64,000 bases of DNA, from NCBI GenBank assembly GCA_000985875.1, contig CCRI01000001.1:372001-436000 (forward strand). Direction: 5' to 3'. This DNA comes from Neorhizobium galegae bv. officinalis. Its GTDB lineage: Bacteria > Pseudomonadota > Alphaproteobacteria > Rhizobiales > Rhizobiaceae. The translations under genes and the position numbers were made by a program. The notes under the pieces are model-generated. The model ran no database searches and was not told the DNA's origin. It was given only the letters and a program-made list of their open reading frames with translations. This document shows, one piece after another, positions 28,286 to 37,007 of this stretch (position 1 is the first letter of the stretch; every line of letters begins with the position of its first letter).

Positions 28286-30403
28286 TCAATCCTTGTCGTA
28301 GAGACTGCTCAGCGGTTTCTTCAGCAGGCTTTCGCGCAGCGATCCTTCGCGCCGGAGCAGCGGGTTCGGGCGCGGTGCGCCTTCGGGCGCCGGGGGACGC
28401 TGGAACGTCGGAGGCGCGGGCTGGTAGGGCGGCGGCTCAGGCGGACGTTCGCGGCGCAGTTCCGCGAAACGGTCGGGGCGAGGCACTGCGGGTTGTTCGG
28501 GCGCAGCGGCGCGCGGCAGCATTTCCGGCCGGTAGGGTTCAAGCTGTGGGCTGCCTGCCATGGGCGGTGTCGGATTGATCGTCACATGGCCCGTCGCGCG
28601 GATCTCCCGGTTCCAGCGATCGAGTTCGGCATCACCTGCCGGCGGGAAATCGTCGTCCGTATCCTCCGGGGCACCGGAAGCGCCTTCAGCGAAAGACGGC
28701 GTCGCCGTGGCGTAGCTTTGCTGGAAGGCGGAAATATCCGGGCCGCTGACGGCGCGCATACGGGCGATCACCGTGCGCAGATCGACCGTATCCGGCGTAT
28801 CCTCCGTGCCTTTGTCGGCGACGCCATTGGCCTTGGGCAGGTATTTTTCCTCGACGCGGGCAAACCGCATGCGCATCGGCACGGAAATGGCCTCGCCGAA
28901 GGCGATCGCCTCGCCATTGCCGATCGACGACAGAAAGCTGGTCGTCGAGATCGACGAATTCGGGATCGCCGACTTGATGATTTCCTGGTCGCGGTCGTTG
29001 GACAGTCGCATGGCGAACACGGTCGAGCACTGTGACAGGATCGTCTGGTCGAGTTCGCCGGGGCGCTGGGTGATGACGCCGAGCGAGACGCCGTATTTGC
29101 GGCCCTCCTTGGCGATCCGCGAGATGGCCTGCCTTGTCGGGAAGAAACCGAGTTCCCGATCGGCCGGCACGTAACGGTGGGCTTCCTCGCAGACGACGAG
29201 CATGTGGATGGCGCCATTGCTCCAGAGCGCCAGTTCAAACGCCATGCGGCAGAGGATCGAAGCGACGGAATTGACGACCTCCGACGGAATGCCGGCGAGC
29301 TGGAAGGTGGAGATCGGTCGGTCTCCGCCCGGAATGCGGAAGATGTAGGCGATCGTCTCCATGATCGTGTCGTTGATCGTATTGTTGGAGAACATGAAAT
29401 GGTAGCGCGGGTCGTTGATCGCCGACAGGATGCGCATCTTCAGCGACCGCAGGAAGGGTTTTTCGCCGCGGCCTTCCAGGCGGCCGATCCGTTCGTCGAT
29501 CAGCGCCAGCAGGTCCGCCATGCGGTAGGGGACCGGCGTATCGGCGGTGACCGAGCTTTTTTCCGTCGAGCGGCGCATCAGCGAGGTTTCATTGCCGCGG
29601 AAGGCGCGTTTAGCCTCCGGGATGAGGTCACGCAGGATGTCGAGTTCTTCCGCCACGGCTGGGCGGCCGCGGAAAACGACTTCGGAAAACTCTTCGAGCC
29701 GCATCAGCCAGAAGGGCAGGTCGAGCGTTTCGGTATCGATGACGACCGCGTGATCGGGAAAGGCTGCGGCAAACTCATTGTGCGGATCGAGAATGAGGAC
29801 GCGCAGCTTCGGGTCGGTCTCGATAGCCTTGTGGAGGAGCAGGGAGACGGCAGTCGATTTGCCGACGCCCGTCGAGCCGACGATGGCGAAATGTTTCGAC
29901 AGCATCGACGGGATATGGATCGTCGCGTCGATTGTGTCGTCCTGGGTCAGCTTGCCGATCACGCAGGTCTCGTTCTTGCCGGTATCATAAATGCGGGAAA
30001 GGTCGGCGGCACGAATGCGGTGCGCCACGGCGCCGAGATAGGGATAACAGGAGATGCCGCCAGTGAACTCGTCGCGACCATCGGGTCCCTTGCGCACCTC
30101 GCCGAGCAGTTCGGCCTCGATGTGGAAACCGGTATTGCCGGTTTCACTCCATTCCCTGCCGCCGGTCTGCATCGCATAGGCAAGTGCCACGACACGGTTT
30201 TCGCCGACGCTGATGGAGATCAGCCGGCCGACGGACCAGAGCTCGGTAAGATCGGTCTCGCCGTGTTCGGCAACGGCGGAAATGGTGGCGTGCGAGCCGT
30301 TGCATGCGACGACGCGCCCAAGCATGCGGTTGCCGGGCTTCTGGACGTCGCGACGATCCTGCTCTCCTGCAGACGCGGAACGGTGCAGATCGTTGTTCAA
30401 CAA
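28286..30403 (-). CDS. HerA-like ATPase (DUF87 family) with proline-rich C-terminus
   Basis: A 705-residue FtsK/HerA-type P-loop ATPase. The N-terminal HAS-barrel-like domain is followed by Walker A GSTGVGKST (about 176-184) and a Walker B-like LRVLILDPHNEF. A second acidic box reads LVVCEEAHRY, and the sensor/arginine region near QRPGELDQTILSQC is typical of HerA. The last 130 residues are Pro/Arg/Glu-rich and probably disordered. HerA proteins translocate DNA, often with the nuclease NurA, but no nurA is nearby. The start is uncertain: a TTG at 30403, or the ATG at 30325 (MLGRVVACNG). Confidence 0.85.
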   Translation of the reverse strand: MLNNDLHRSASAGEQDRRDVQKPGNRMLGRVVACNGSHATISAVAEHGETDLTELWSVGRLISISVGENRVVALAYAMQTGGREWSETGNTGFHIEAELLGEVRKGPDGRDEFTGGISCYPYLGAVAHRIRAADLSRIYDTGKNETCVIGKLTQDDTIDATIHIPSMLSKHFAIVGSTGVGKSTAVSLLLHKAIETDPKLRVLILDPHNEFAAAFPDHAVVIDTETLDLPFWLMRLEEFSEVVFRGRPAVAEELDILRDLIPEAKRAFRGNETSLMRRSTEKSSVTADTPVPYRMADLLALIDERIGRLEGRGEKPFLRSLKMRILSAINDPRYHFMFSNNTINDTIMETIAYIFRIPGGDRPISTFQLAGIPSEVVNSVASILCRMAFELALWSNGAIHMLVVCEEAHRYVPADRELGFFPTRQAISRIAKEGRKYGVSLGVITQRPGELDQTILSQCSTVFAMRLSNDRDQEIIKSAIPNSSISTTSFLSSIGNGEAIAFGEAISVPMRMRFARVEEKYLPKANGVADKGTEDTPDTVDLRTVIARMRAVSGPDISAFQQSYATATPSFAEGASGAPEDTDDDFPPAGDAELDRWNREIRATGHVTINPTPPMAGSPQLEPYRPEMLPRAAAPEQPAVPRPDRFAELRRERPPEPPPYQPAPPTFQRPPAPEGAPRPNPLLRREGSLRESLLKKPLSSLYDKD

Positions 30404-30586
30404 ACTCGGGCCCCTATCATTGGGGGTGGCGGATCAGGTCGCGGCTCGTCCGTCGGGTCGCTCCTCTCCAAACAGGAGGACTATATTGTGCCGGCCTTAA
30501 CAACTCGTGTAGGAAAGCGCGCGGCTGAATGCGTGGAAACGGAGCAGCAAAATCAGTCCAATGAGGATTTTTGGTGCATGCCCACG

Positions 30587-30615
30587 TTGACGAGCGACAT
30601 TTATCTGGCTAACAC
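30587..30615 (+). promoter_or_regulatory. Probable ilvB leader promoter
   Basis: TTGACG (30587-30592), a 17-bp spacer and TAACAC (30610-30615) lie just before the leader-peptide ATG. The -10 match is weak. Confidence 0.4.
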
Positions 30616-30623
30616 TTCGCGCC

Positions 30624-30680
30624 ATGAAGATCTCGATCGCTCTTATTGTGGTGGGAACGCGCATGGGCAGGACGGTGTAA
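30624..30680 (+). CDS. ilv operon leader peptide (attenuation)
   Basis: An 18-residue ORF (MKISIALIVVGTRMGRTV) in which seven residues are Ile, Leu or Val, with six of them between positions 3 and 10. It is followed by a nested RNA structure and an intrinsic terminator before ilvB. This is the classic design in which ribosome stalling at scarce branched-chain aminoacyl-tRNA prevents termination. The coding potential is judged by codon content and layout; no strong ribosome-binding site is seen, which is common for leader peptides close to the transcript start. Confidence 0.8.
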   Translation: MKISIALIVVGTRMGRTV

Positions 30681-30706
30681 CCGTCCGGCGACAGCCACCC
30701 ATGCGC
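30659..30706 (+). promoter_or_regulatory. Leader RNA hairpin of the ilv attenuator
   Basis: GCGCATGGG (30659-30667) can pair with CCCATGCGC (30698-30706), enclosing GGACGG-TGTAA-CCGTCC (30670-30686). It overlaps the end of the leader ORF, so a translating ribosome would block it. A pause or protector role is inferred. Confidence 0.6.
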
Positions 30707-30715
30707 GGAAAGACA

Positions 30716-30739
30716 GGCTCCTCCAAGGGGCCTTTTTTT
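30716..30739 (+). terminator. Attenuator terminator upstream of ilvB
   Basis: Stem GGCTCC, loop TCCAA, stem GGGGCC, followed by seven Ts, 63 bp before ilvB. Confidence 0.8.
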
Positions 30740-30801
30740 ATGCCTTCAATCCGGCTCGGAGGAGCCGCCGGTAAAAATCCAGCAGCGAATGGACCAAGAC
30801 A

Positions 30802-32610
30802 ATGACGGATACCAACAACCAGACGCCAGATAACCAGACGCCAGATAACCGGATGACCGGTGCGGAAATCGTCCTGAAGGCTCTGAAGGACAATGGCGTC
30901 GAGCATATCTTCGGATATCCGGGCGGCGCCGTCCTGCCGATCTATGACGAGATCTTCCAGCAGGACGACATCAAGCACATTCTGGTGCGCCACGAGCAGG
31001 GCGCCGGCCATGCTGCCGAAGGTTATGCCCGCTCCACCGGCAAGGTCGGGGTCATGCTGGTGACCTCCGGTCCAGGTGCCACCAATGCCGTCACCCCGCT
31101 CCAGGATGCGCTGATGGATTCGGTGCCGCTGGTCTGCCTGTCGGGCCAGGTCCCGACGACGCTGATCGGTTCGGACGCCTTCCAGGAATGCGATACCGTC
31201 GGCATCACCCGGCCCTGCACCAAGCACAACTGGCTGGTCAAGGACGTCAACGAACTGGCCGGCATCATCCACGAGGCCTTCCGCATCGCCCAGACCGGCC
31301 GGCCAGGTCCGGTCGTCGTCGATATTCCGAAGGACATCCAGTTTGCGACCGGCACCTATACGCCGAAGCCGGAGATCGCCCAGAACACCAGCTATCAGCC
31401 GCGAATCCAGGGCGACATCAACGCCATTCAGGCGGCCATCGAGCTGATGGCCTCGGCGCGTCGGCCGATCCTCTATACCGGCGGCGGCGTCGTCAATTCC
31501 GGCCCGGGCGCCTCGCGGCTGCTGCGCGAGTTGGTCGAGCTCAGCGATTTCCCGATCACCTCGACGCTGATGGGCCTCGGCGCGTATCCGGCGTCCGGCA
31601 AGAACTGGCTCGGCATGCTCGGCATGCACGGTTCCTACGAGGCGAACATGGCGATGCACGACTGCGACGTCATGGTCTGCATCGGCGCCCGTTTCGACGA
31701 CCGCATTACCGGCCGCCTCAACGCGTTCTCACCGAATTCGCGCAAGGTCCATATCGATATCGATCCGTCCTCGATCAACAAGAACGTGCATGTCGATATC
31801 CCGATCCTGGGCGATGTCGGCAGCGTTCTCGAAGACATGGTCCGCCTGTGGCGTGCGCTGCCGAAAAAGCCGGCAAAGGCGCAGACCGAGGAATGGTGGA
31901 GCCAGATCAATCGCTGGCAGGCTCGCAAGAGTTTTTCCTACAAGCATTCCAATGACGTCATCATGCCGCAATATGCACTGCAGCGCCTTTTCGAGGCGAC
32001 CAGGGGGCACGACACCTACATCACGACGGAAGTGGGCCAGCACCAGATGTGGGCGGCACAGTTCATCGAATTCGAAGAGCCGAACCGCTGGATGACCTCG
32101 GGTGGTCTCGGCACGATGGGCTATGGCCTGCCGGCCGCGATCGGCGTCCAGGTGGCGCATCCCGACGCCCTCGTCATCGACGTCGCCGGCGACGCCTCGA
32201 TCCAGATGTGCATCCAGGAAATGTCCTGCGCCATCCAGCATAACCTGCCGGTCAAGATCTTCATCCTGAACAACCAGTATATGGGCATGGTCCGCCAGTG
32301 GCAGCAGCTGCTGCACGGCAACCGCTTGTCGAATTCCTATACGGAAGCGATGCCGGATTTCGTGAAGCTCGCGGAAGCCTATGGCGCCGTCGGCATGTAT
32401 TGCGACGACCCGAAAGAACTCGACGGCAAGATCGAGGAGATGATCGCGGTCAAGAAGCCGGTGATCTTCGATTGCCGCGTCGCCAATCTCGCCAACTGCT
32501 TCCCGATGATCCCTTCGGGCAAGGCACATAACGAGATGCTGCTGCCGGACGAAGCCACCGATGAAGCGGTTGCCAATGCCATCGATGCCAAGGGTCGCCA
32601 GCTCGTCTGA
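30802..32610 (+). CDS. ilvB: Acetolactate synthase, large (catalytic) subunit
   Basis: A 602-residue thiamine-diphosphate enzyme that makes acetolactate or acetohydroxybutyrate, the first common step of Val, Leu and Ile synthesis. Visible signatures: FGYPGGAVLPIYDE, the catalytic glutamate in ILVRHEQGAGHAAEGYAR (about 58-72), PGATNAVTPL, and the TPP-binding GDASIQMCIQEMS ... NNQYMGMVRQWQ near residues 462-495. The N-terminus carries a duplicated NQTPD-type repeat absent from the enzyme core; an alternative ATG at 30853 would remove it. It is controlled by the attenuator upstream and followed by ilvN. Confidence 0.97.
   Translation: MTDTNNQTPDNQTPDNRMTGAEIVLKALKDNGVEHIFGYPGGAVLPIYDEIFQQDDIKHILVRHEQGAGHAAEGYARSTGKVGVMLVTSGPGATNAVTPLQDALMDSVPLVCLSGQVPTTLIGSDAFQECDTVGITRPCTKHNWLVKDVNELAGIIHEAFRIAQTGRPGPVVVDIPKDIQFATGTYTPKPEIAQNTSYQPRIQGDINAIQAAIELMASARRPILYTGGGVVNSGPGASRLLRELVELSDFPITSTLMGLGAYPASGKNWLGMLGMHGSYEANMAMHDCDVMVCIGARFDDRITGRLNAFSPNSRKVHIDIDPSSINKNVHVDIPILGDVGSVLEDMVRLWRALPKKPAKAQTEEWWSQINRWQARKSFSYKHSNDVIMPQYALQRLFEATRGHDTYITTEVGQHQMWAAQFIEFEEPNRWMTSGGLGTMGYGLPAAIGVQVAHPDALVIDVAGDASIQMCIQEMSCAIQHNLPVKIFILNNQYMGMVRQWQQLLHGNRLSNSYTEAMPDFVKLAEAYGAVGMYCDDPKELDGKIEEMIAVKKPVIFDCRVANLANCFPMIPSGKAHNEMLLPDEATDEAVANAIDAKGRQLV
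30817..30846 (+). repeat. 15-bp tandem duplication in the ilvB 5' coding end
   Basis: Two adjacent copies of AACCAGACGCCAGAT. The unit is a multiple of three, so the frame is kept and NQTPD is doubled. Confidence 0.85.
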
Positions 32611-32660
32611 GACGGGCGGCACATCCTTCAACGAAATTCTGAGGAAATGGACCTAAGACC

Positions 32661-33233
32661 ATGAACGCGCATCAGCAACCGACCGGTTCCGCTTATTTCA
32701 TCGCCCCTGAGACGGCGAAAGCCGAAAGCCATACGCTTTCGGTTCTCGTCTCCAACGAACCGGGCGTGCTCGCTCGGGTGATCGGGCTGTTTTCCGGCCG
32801 CGGCTACAATATCGAGAGCCTGACGGTCTCGGAAACGGAACACGAAGCTCACCTATCCCGCATCACGATCGTCACGCGGGGCACGCCGACGGTGCTCGAA
32901 CAGATCAAGGCGCAGCTCGAACGCATCGTACCGGTGCACCGGGTCGTCGACCTGACGGTTCGCGCCCACGCACTCGGCCAGGAGCGGCCGATCGAGCGCG
33001 AAGTGGCGCTGGTCAAGGTGGTCGGCCAGGGCGACCGCCGCGCCGAGACGTTGCGGCTCGCGGACGCGTTCCATGCAAAGGTCGTCGATGCGACGGTCGA
33101 GCATTTCATCCTGGAGATCACCGGAAAATCCTCGAAGATCGACCAGTTCGTGGCGATCATGAAGCCGCTCGGCCTGGTGGAAGTGTGCCGCACCGGGATT
33201 GCGGCGATGAACCGCGGTCCGCAGGGGATGTAA
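32661..33233 (+). CDS. ilvN: Acetolactate synthase, small (regulatory) subunit
   Basis: A 190-residue regulatory partner of IlvB that confers valine feedback control. An ACT domain (about 20-95) opens with HTLSVLVSNEPGVLARVIGLFSGRGYNIESL, with the effector-site glycines intact. The C-terminal ALS_ss_C domain includes REVALVKV and FILEITGKSSKIDQF. It lies 50 bp after ilvB in the same operon. Confidence 0.96.
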   Translation: MNAHQQPTGSAYFIAPETAKAESHTLSVLVSNEPGVLARVIGLFSGRGYNIESLTVSETEHEAHLSRITIVTRGTPTVLEQIKAQLERIVPVHRVVDLTVRAHALGQERPIEREVALVKVVGQGDRRAETLRLADAFHAKVVDATVEHFILEITGKSSKIDQFVAIMKPLGLVEVCRTGIAAMNRGPQGM

Positions 33234-33297
33234 CGGGTCGGGCGAAGGTCGATGTCTCGCGGGCGTTCGACACGCCGCGTCGGACGCTCGATCTCCG

Positions 33298-34140
33298 CTA
33301 GATCATTTCCAGCGGCTGTTTGCGCGCCGGCGGTGGGAAGGCGGCGTCGAGGGCGGTCCAATCCTCTTCGCTCAGTTCCAGTTCCACTGCTTCGGCGTTT
33401 TCCGCAACCCGGTCGGGGTTGGCGGATTTGGGGATGGCGATGACGCCGTCGCGTTCCAGGAGGAAGGCAAGCGCCACCTGCGCCGGCGTCGCCTGATAGG
33501 CCTTGGCGATGCGGATCAGTTCGCCGCTTTTCGCAAGCCGGCCCTGTTCGATCGGCGAATAGGCCATGACCGGAATGCCGCGCTCCTGGCACCAGGGCAG
33601 AAGATCGTATTCGATGCCGCGGCGGGAGAGATTGTAGAGCACCTGGTTGGCGGCACAGTTCTCCCCGTCCGGCACGTCCACCAGTTCCAGCATGTCGTCG
33701 AGGTCGAAGTTCGAGACGCCCCAGGCGCCGATCTTGCCGGCCCGGCGCAGTTCCTCGAAGCCGGCGACGGTTTCGGTCAGCGGATGTTCGCCGCGCCAAT
33801 GGAGAAGATAGAGGTCAAGGCGGTCGGTTTTCAGCCGTTCCAGGCTGCGCTCGCAGGCTTCGACGACGCCCTTGCGGCTGGCATTCCATGGGTAGACCTT
33901 GCTCGCCAGAAACACCTCGTCGCGGCGGCCGGCAATCGCTTGCGCCGTGATTTTTTCCGCGCCGCCATCGCCATACATCTCCGCCGTGTCGATCAGCGTC
34001 ATGCCGAGGTCGAGGCCGCGCTTCAGGCTCTCGATCTCGATGCCGGCCTTGCGGGTATCCTCGCCCATCATCCAGGTGCCGAGGCCAAGCGCCGGGACGG
34101 AAATGCCGGAGGGCAGGGTGACTGTCGGGATATCGGACAT
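33298..34140 (-). CDS. Aldo/keto reductase
   Basis: A 280-residue NADPH-dependent oxidoreductase with a TIM-barrel. The catalytic tetrad can be placed: Asp in [12 protein letters not shown] with its Tyr, Lys in ASKVYPW and His in [20 protein letters not shown] and the C-terminal [13 protein letters not shown] cofactor loop are also family hallmarks. The substrate is unknown. The ATG at 34140 starts the protein at the first beta-strand; the earlier in-frame start adds 15 residues. It converges on ilvN. Confidence 0.9.
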   Translation of the reverse strand: MSDIPTVTLPSGISVPALGLGTWMMGEDTRKAGIEIESLKRGLDLGMTLIDTAEMYGDGGAEKITAQAIAGRRDEVFLASKVYPWNASRKGVVEACERSLERLKTDRLDLYLLHWRGEHPLTETVAGFEELRRAGKIGAWGVSNFDLDDMLELVDVPDGENCAANQVLYNLSRRGIEYDLLPWCQERGIPVMAYSPIEQGRLAKSGELIRIAKAYQATPAQVALAFLLERDGVIAIPKSANPDRVAENAEAVELELSEEDWTALDAAFPPPARKQPLEMI

Positions 34141-34315
34141 GGCGGGCCTCGATCTGTCGCTTCTGGAGAAGTCCATCCTACTCACATATGGCGTCGATTG
34201 AAGCTGCCAAGTTCCGCTTGAAGATCATGCCCAACGACCTTATCACCGGAACAACAGGCCGTCCGCGAAACGAGATGGTCAAGGAAACCGGGGCGGATTG
34301 GCGCTAGGAGAAAAT

Positions 34316-34909
34316 ATGTCGCTGGAAACCTTTCTGGCCCTCGTCCTGTTCGCCTTCACCACTTCGATCACGCCGGGACCGAACAATATGATGCTCTTTG
34401 CGTCGGGTGTGAACTTCGGCTTTACGCGGACAATTCCCCATATGCTCGGCATAGGTGCCGGTTTTCTGTCGCTGCTGATCGCGGTCGGCCTCGGCCTCGG
34501 CGCGCTTCTGCATTCGGTGCCTGTCGTCTACACAGCTTTGAAATTCGCCGGTGGCGCCTATCTGCTCTGGGTGGCCTGGAAGATCGGCATGTCGCGGAGC
34601 CTGTCGGACGGCGAGGCCGGCGCTCGGCCGATGACATTCATCGGCGCGGCGGCCTTCCAATGGGTCAATCCGAAGGCCTGGGTGATGGCTGTGACCGCCA
34701 TGGCGACCTACACCAACCCGGATTATTACCTGCCGACCGTGATGATGGTGGGCCTGGCGTTCGCTGCCGTCAACTTGCCGAGCGTTTCGACCTGGGCCGG
34801 ATTCGGTTCGGCGCTGCGCGAATGGCTGTCGGTGCCGGCGCGGCTGAAATGGTTCAACATCACCATGGCGCTCTTGCTTGTCGCGAGCCTGTGGCCGATG
34901 TTGCGCTGA
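34316..34909 (+). CDS. LysE/RhtB family amino-acid exporter
   Basis: A 197-residue inner-membrane transporter with about six membrane segments. The N-terminal signature TTSITPGPNNMMLFASGVNFG (about 14-34) is characteristic of the family, which exports amino acids and related compounds. TAGGAG precedes the ATG. The stop overlaps the start of the next gene by one base (TGATG). Confidence 0.9.
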   Translation: MSLETFLALVLFAFTTSITPGPNNMMLFASGVNFGFTRTIPHMLGIGAGFLSLLIAVGLGLGALLHSVPVVYTALKFAGGAYLLWVAWKIGMSRSLSDGEAGARPMTFIGAAAFQWVNPKAWVMAVTAMATYTNPDYYLPTVMMVGLAFAAVNLPSVSTWAGFGSALREWLSVPARLKWFNITMALLLVASLWPMLR

Positions 34910-35706
34910 TGGACGATATCGGCGATTTCCTGTCTTCCCTGGCGACCGGCATCGGCTTCGTGCTGGCGACGGTCGCGCTGGTGCTCGTCAGTTATTTCAT
35001 CGCCCGAAAACTACTCCATCCGGGTGTCGAAGGTGATCGGACATGGGATGTCGCGGGAAACGTGGCGGTGCGGGTGGCGACCTTGCACGGCCTGATACTC
35101 GGCCTCGTCTACGCGCAGGAGCTCGACGACTATAAAGGCGTTCGCTCGACGCTGACAGACGAGGCGATCGCGATATCCGATGTCTATAACGACGCTCGCC
35201 GTTATGGCGGTCCGATCACGCTGCCGGTACAGGTGCAGCTTGCGACCTATCTGACGGTCGTGGTCGATGAGGAATGGGATAGTCTGGCCCAGCATCAAGG
35301 TCTTTCGCCGAAGGCCTGGCAGATATGGGAAAGCGTCTACGACCAGCTTCTCGGACTGATGCCGGCGACCGATCGCGAGCATTATCTCAGCAACCGGATG
35401 CGGGATCGCATCACCGCCGTCGCGCGATATCGCCAGCTCCGCGAGGTGGCCTCGACCAGCCGCTTCTCGGGTCTGTTCTGGGGACCGGCATTGATCGGCC
35501 TCGTGCTGGTGTCGGCGACCTTTTACATCTACCGGCCGAAACGGACGCATCTTGTGCTGTTTTCGCTGTTCGGCGCCTATTCGGGCGTCATTCTCTTCTT
35601 TATCTTTGCCTTCGCCAACCCTTATGCGAACCCCGGCAAGCTGGAGCCTCGGCCCTTCCAGCATCTGCTGGAAGGCGATATCGGCAAAAGCCTTGCCAGC
35701 CGTTGA
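34909..35706 (+). CDS. Bestrophin-like/DUF4239 membrane protein
   Basis: A 265-residue membrane protein with two N-terminal hydrophobic stretches (about 9-28, and a weaker one near 55-65) and two near the C-terminus (about 190-210 and 218-238). The central soluble part contains LTDEAIAISDVYNDARRYGG and a helical region with many Arg/Glu. The layout fits the bestrophin-like domain (DUF4239). Function is unknown; bestrophins are anion channels, but channel activity is only analogy. It is coupled to lysE by a one-base overlap and precedes the nitrile hydratase genes by 12 bp. Confidence 0.75.
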   Translation: MDDIGDFLSSLATGIGFVLATVALVLVSYFIARKLLHPGVEGDRTWDVAGNVAVRVATLHGLILGLVYAQELDDYKGVRSTLTDEAIAISDVYNDARRYGGPITLPVQVQLATYLTVVVDEEWDSLAQHQGLSPKAWQIWESVYDQLLGLMPATDREHYLSNRMRDRITAVARYRQLREVASTSRFSGLFWGPALIGLVLVSATFYIYRPKRTHLVLFSLFGAYSGVILFFIFAFANPYANPGKLEPRPFQHLLEGDIGKSLASR

Positions 35707-35718
35707 GGATGAACAGAC

Positions 35719-36351
35719 ATGCACGACGATCATCATCACCACGATCACGACCATGATCATCACCACGACAATCGCTACAGCGACATGCAGGCGCGCGTAA
35801 AAGCGCTGGAAACGGTGCTGACGGAGAAGGGGTTGATCGATCCGAAGGCGATCGACGCGATCGTCGAGACCTATGAGACGAAGATCGGCCCGCGCAACGG
35901 CGCGCATGTGGTCGCCAAGGCCTGGAGCGATCCGGATTTCGCCGAATGGCTGCGGACCGACGCGACGGCGGCAATCGCGAGCCTCGGCTATACGGGCCGG
36001 CAGGGCGAGCATATGCGGGCGGTGTTCAATACGCCCGACACCCATAACCTCGTCGTCTGCACGCTGTGCTCCTGTTACCCCTGGGCGGTGCTCGGCCTGC
36101 CGCCGGTCTGGTACAAGGCGCCGGCCTATCGTTCGCGCGCGGTCATCGATCCACGCGGCGTGCTTGCGGAATTTGGGCTGACGCTGCCGGAGACGAAGAA
36201 GATCCGCGTCTGGGATTCGACCGCGGAACTGCGCTATCTGGTGATCCCGGAACGGCCGGAGGGCACGGACGGCTTGAGTGAGGAGGCGCTTGCCGATCTC
36301 GTCAGCCGCGATGCGATGATCGGCACTTCGGTTGCGGGGCCACGGGCATGA
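35719..36351 (+). CDS. nthA: Nitrile hydratase alpha subunit, cobalt type, with His/Asp-rich N-terminal tail
   Basis: A 210-residue metal-binding subunit of nitrile hydratase, which converts nitriles to amides. The metal site [10 protein letters not shown] (about 112-121) has Thr after the first Cys, the mark of the Co(III) type (Fe enzymes have Ser). The Cys residues are normally oxidised to sulfinic and sulfenic acids. Residues 2-17 hold ten His and six Asp, an unusual tail that could bind cobalt or nickel. The stop overlaps nthB (ATGA). AGGA precedes the ATG. Confidence 0.95.
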   Translation: MHDDHHHHDHDHDHHHDNRYSDMQARVKALETVLTEKGLIDPKAIDAIVETYETKIGPRNGAHVVAKAWSDPDFAEWLRTDATAAIASLGYTGRQGEHMRAVFNTPDTHNLVVCTLCSCYPWAVLGLPPVWYKAPAYRSRAVIDPRGVLAEFGLTLPETKKIRVWDSTAELRYLVIPERPEGTDGLSEEALADLVSRDAMIGTSVAGPRA

Positions 36352-37007
36352 ACGGGCCTCACGATCTCGGCGGGCAGATGGGTTTCGGGCCGGTGGCGCC
36401 GGAAAAGGACGAGCCCTATTTCCATGCGGAATGGGAAAAGCGGGCGCTGGGGCTGACACTGTCGAGCGGTGCCTTCGGCGCATGGACGATCGACGAAAGC
36501 CGGCATGCACGCGAAAATATTCCGCCGGCGGAATATCTGGGCGCCAGCTATTACGAGATCTGGACACGGGCGCTGGAAGTGCTGCTGGAACGCCATGGTT
36601 TCGCAACCAAGGCGGAAGTCGATGCGGGCCACAAGCAGATAGAACCGGCCACCCCAAAACGCATCCTGACGGCGGACATGGTGGCCGGCGTGCTGGCCAA
36701 AGGCGGCCCCTGCGACCGGCCCGTCGAGACCGAACCACGATTCCGGCCGGGCGACCGGGTGCGGACGCGCAATTTCAACCCGGAGACCCATACGCGGCTT
36801 CCGCGTTATGCTCGCGCCAAGACCGGCGTGGTCGAGGCCGCGCAGGGCTCCTTCGTGTTTCCCGACGACAATGCGCATGGCAAGGGCGAGAACCCGCAAT
36901 GGGTCTATACGGTCGTGTTCGACGGGGCCGAGATCTGGGGCGAGGGCGCCGATCCGACGCTGACGGTCTCGATCGATGCCTGGGAGGGCTATCTTGAGCG
37001 CGTGTGA
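36348..37007 (+). CDS. nthB: Nitrile hydratase beta subunit
   Basis: A 219-residue partner of the alpha subunit. Family signatures are [16 protein letters not shown] at the start, [11 protein letters not shown] (helix contacting alpha), and the SH3-like C-terminal barrel with [25 protein letters not shown]. The two conserved arginines that hydrogen-bond to the alpha-subunit cysteines should lie in this set. It is coupled at both ends to its neighbours. Confidence 0.95.
   Translation: MNGPHDLGGQMGFGPVAPEKDEPYFHAEWEKRALGLTLSSGAFGAWTIDESRHARENIPPAEYLGASYYEIWTRALEVLLERHGFATKAEVDAGHKQIEPATPKRILTADMVAGVLAKGGPCDRPVETEPRFRPGDRVRTRNFNPETHTRLPRYARAKTGVVEAAQGSFVFPDDNAHGKGENPQWVYTVVFDGAEIWGEGADPTLTVSIDAWEGYLERV

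Noticed and set aside
29177..30805. Plus-strand frame of 542 codons opposite the HerA-like gene and running into the ilv leader
   Set aside because: Antisense shadow; it would read through the ilv attenuator and terminator and lacks a ribosome-binding site.
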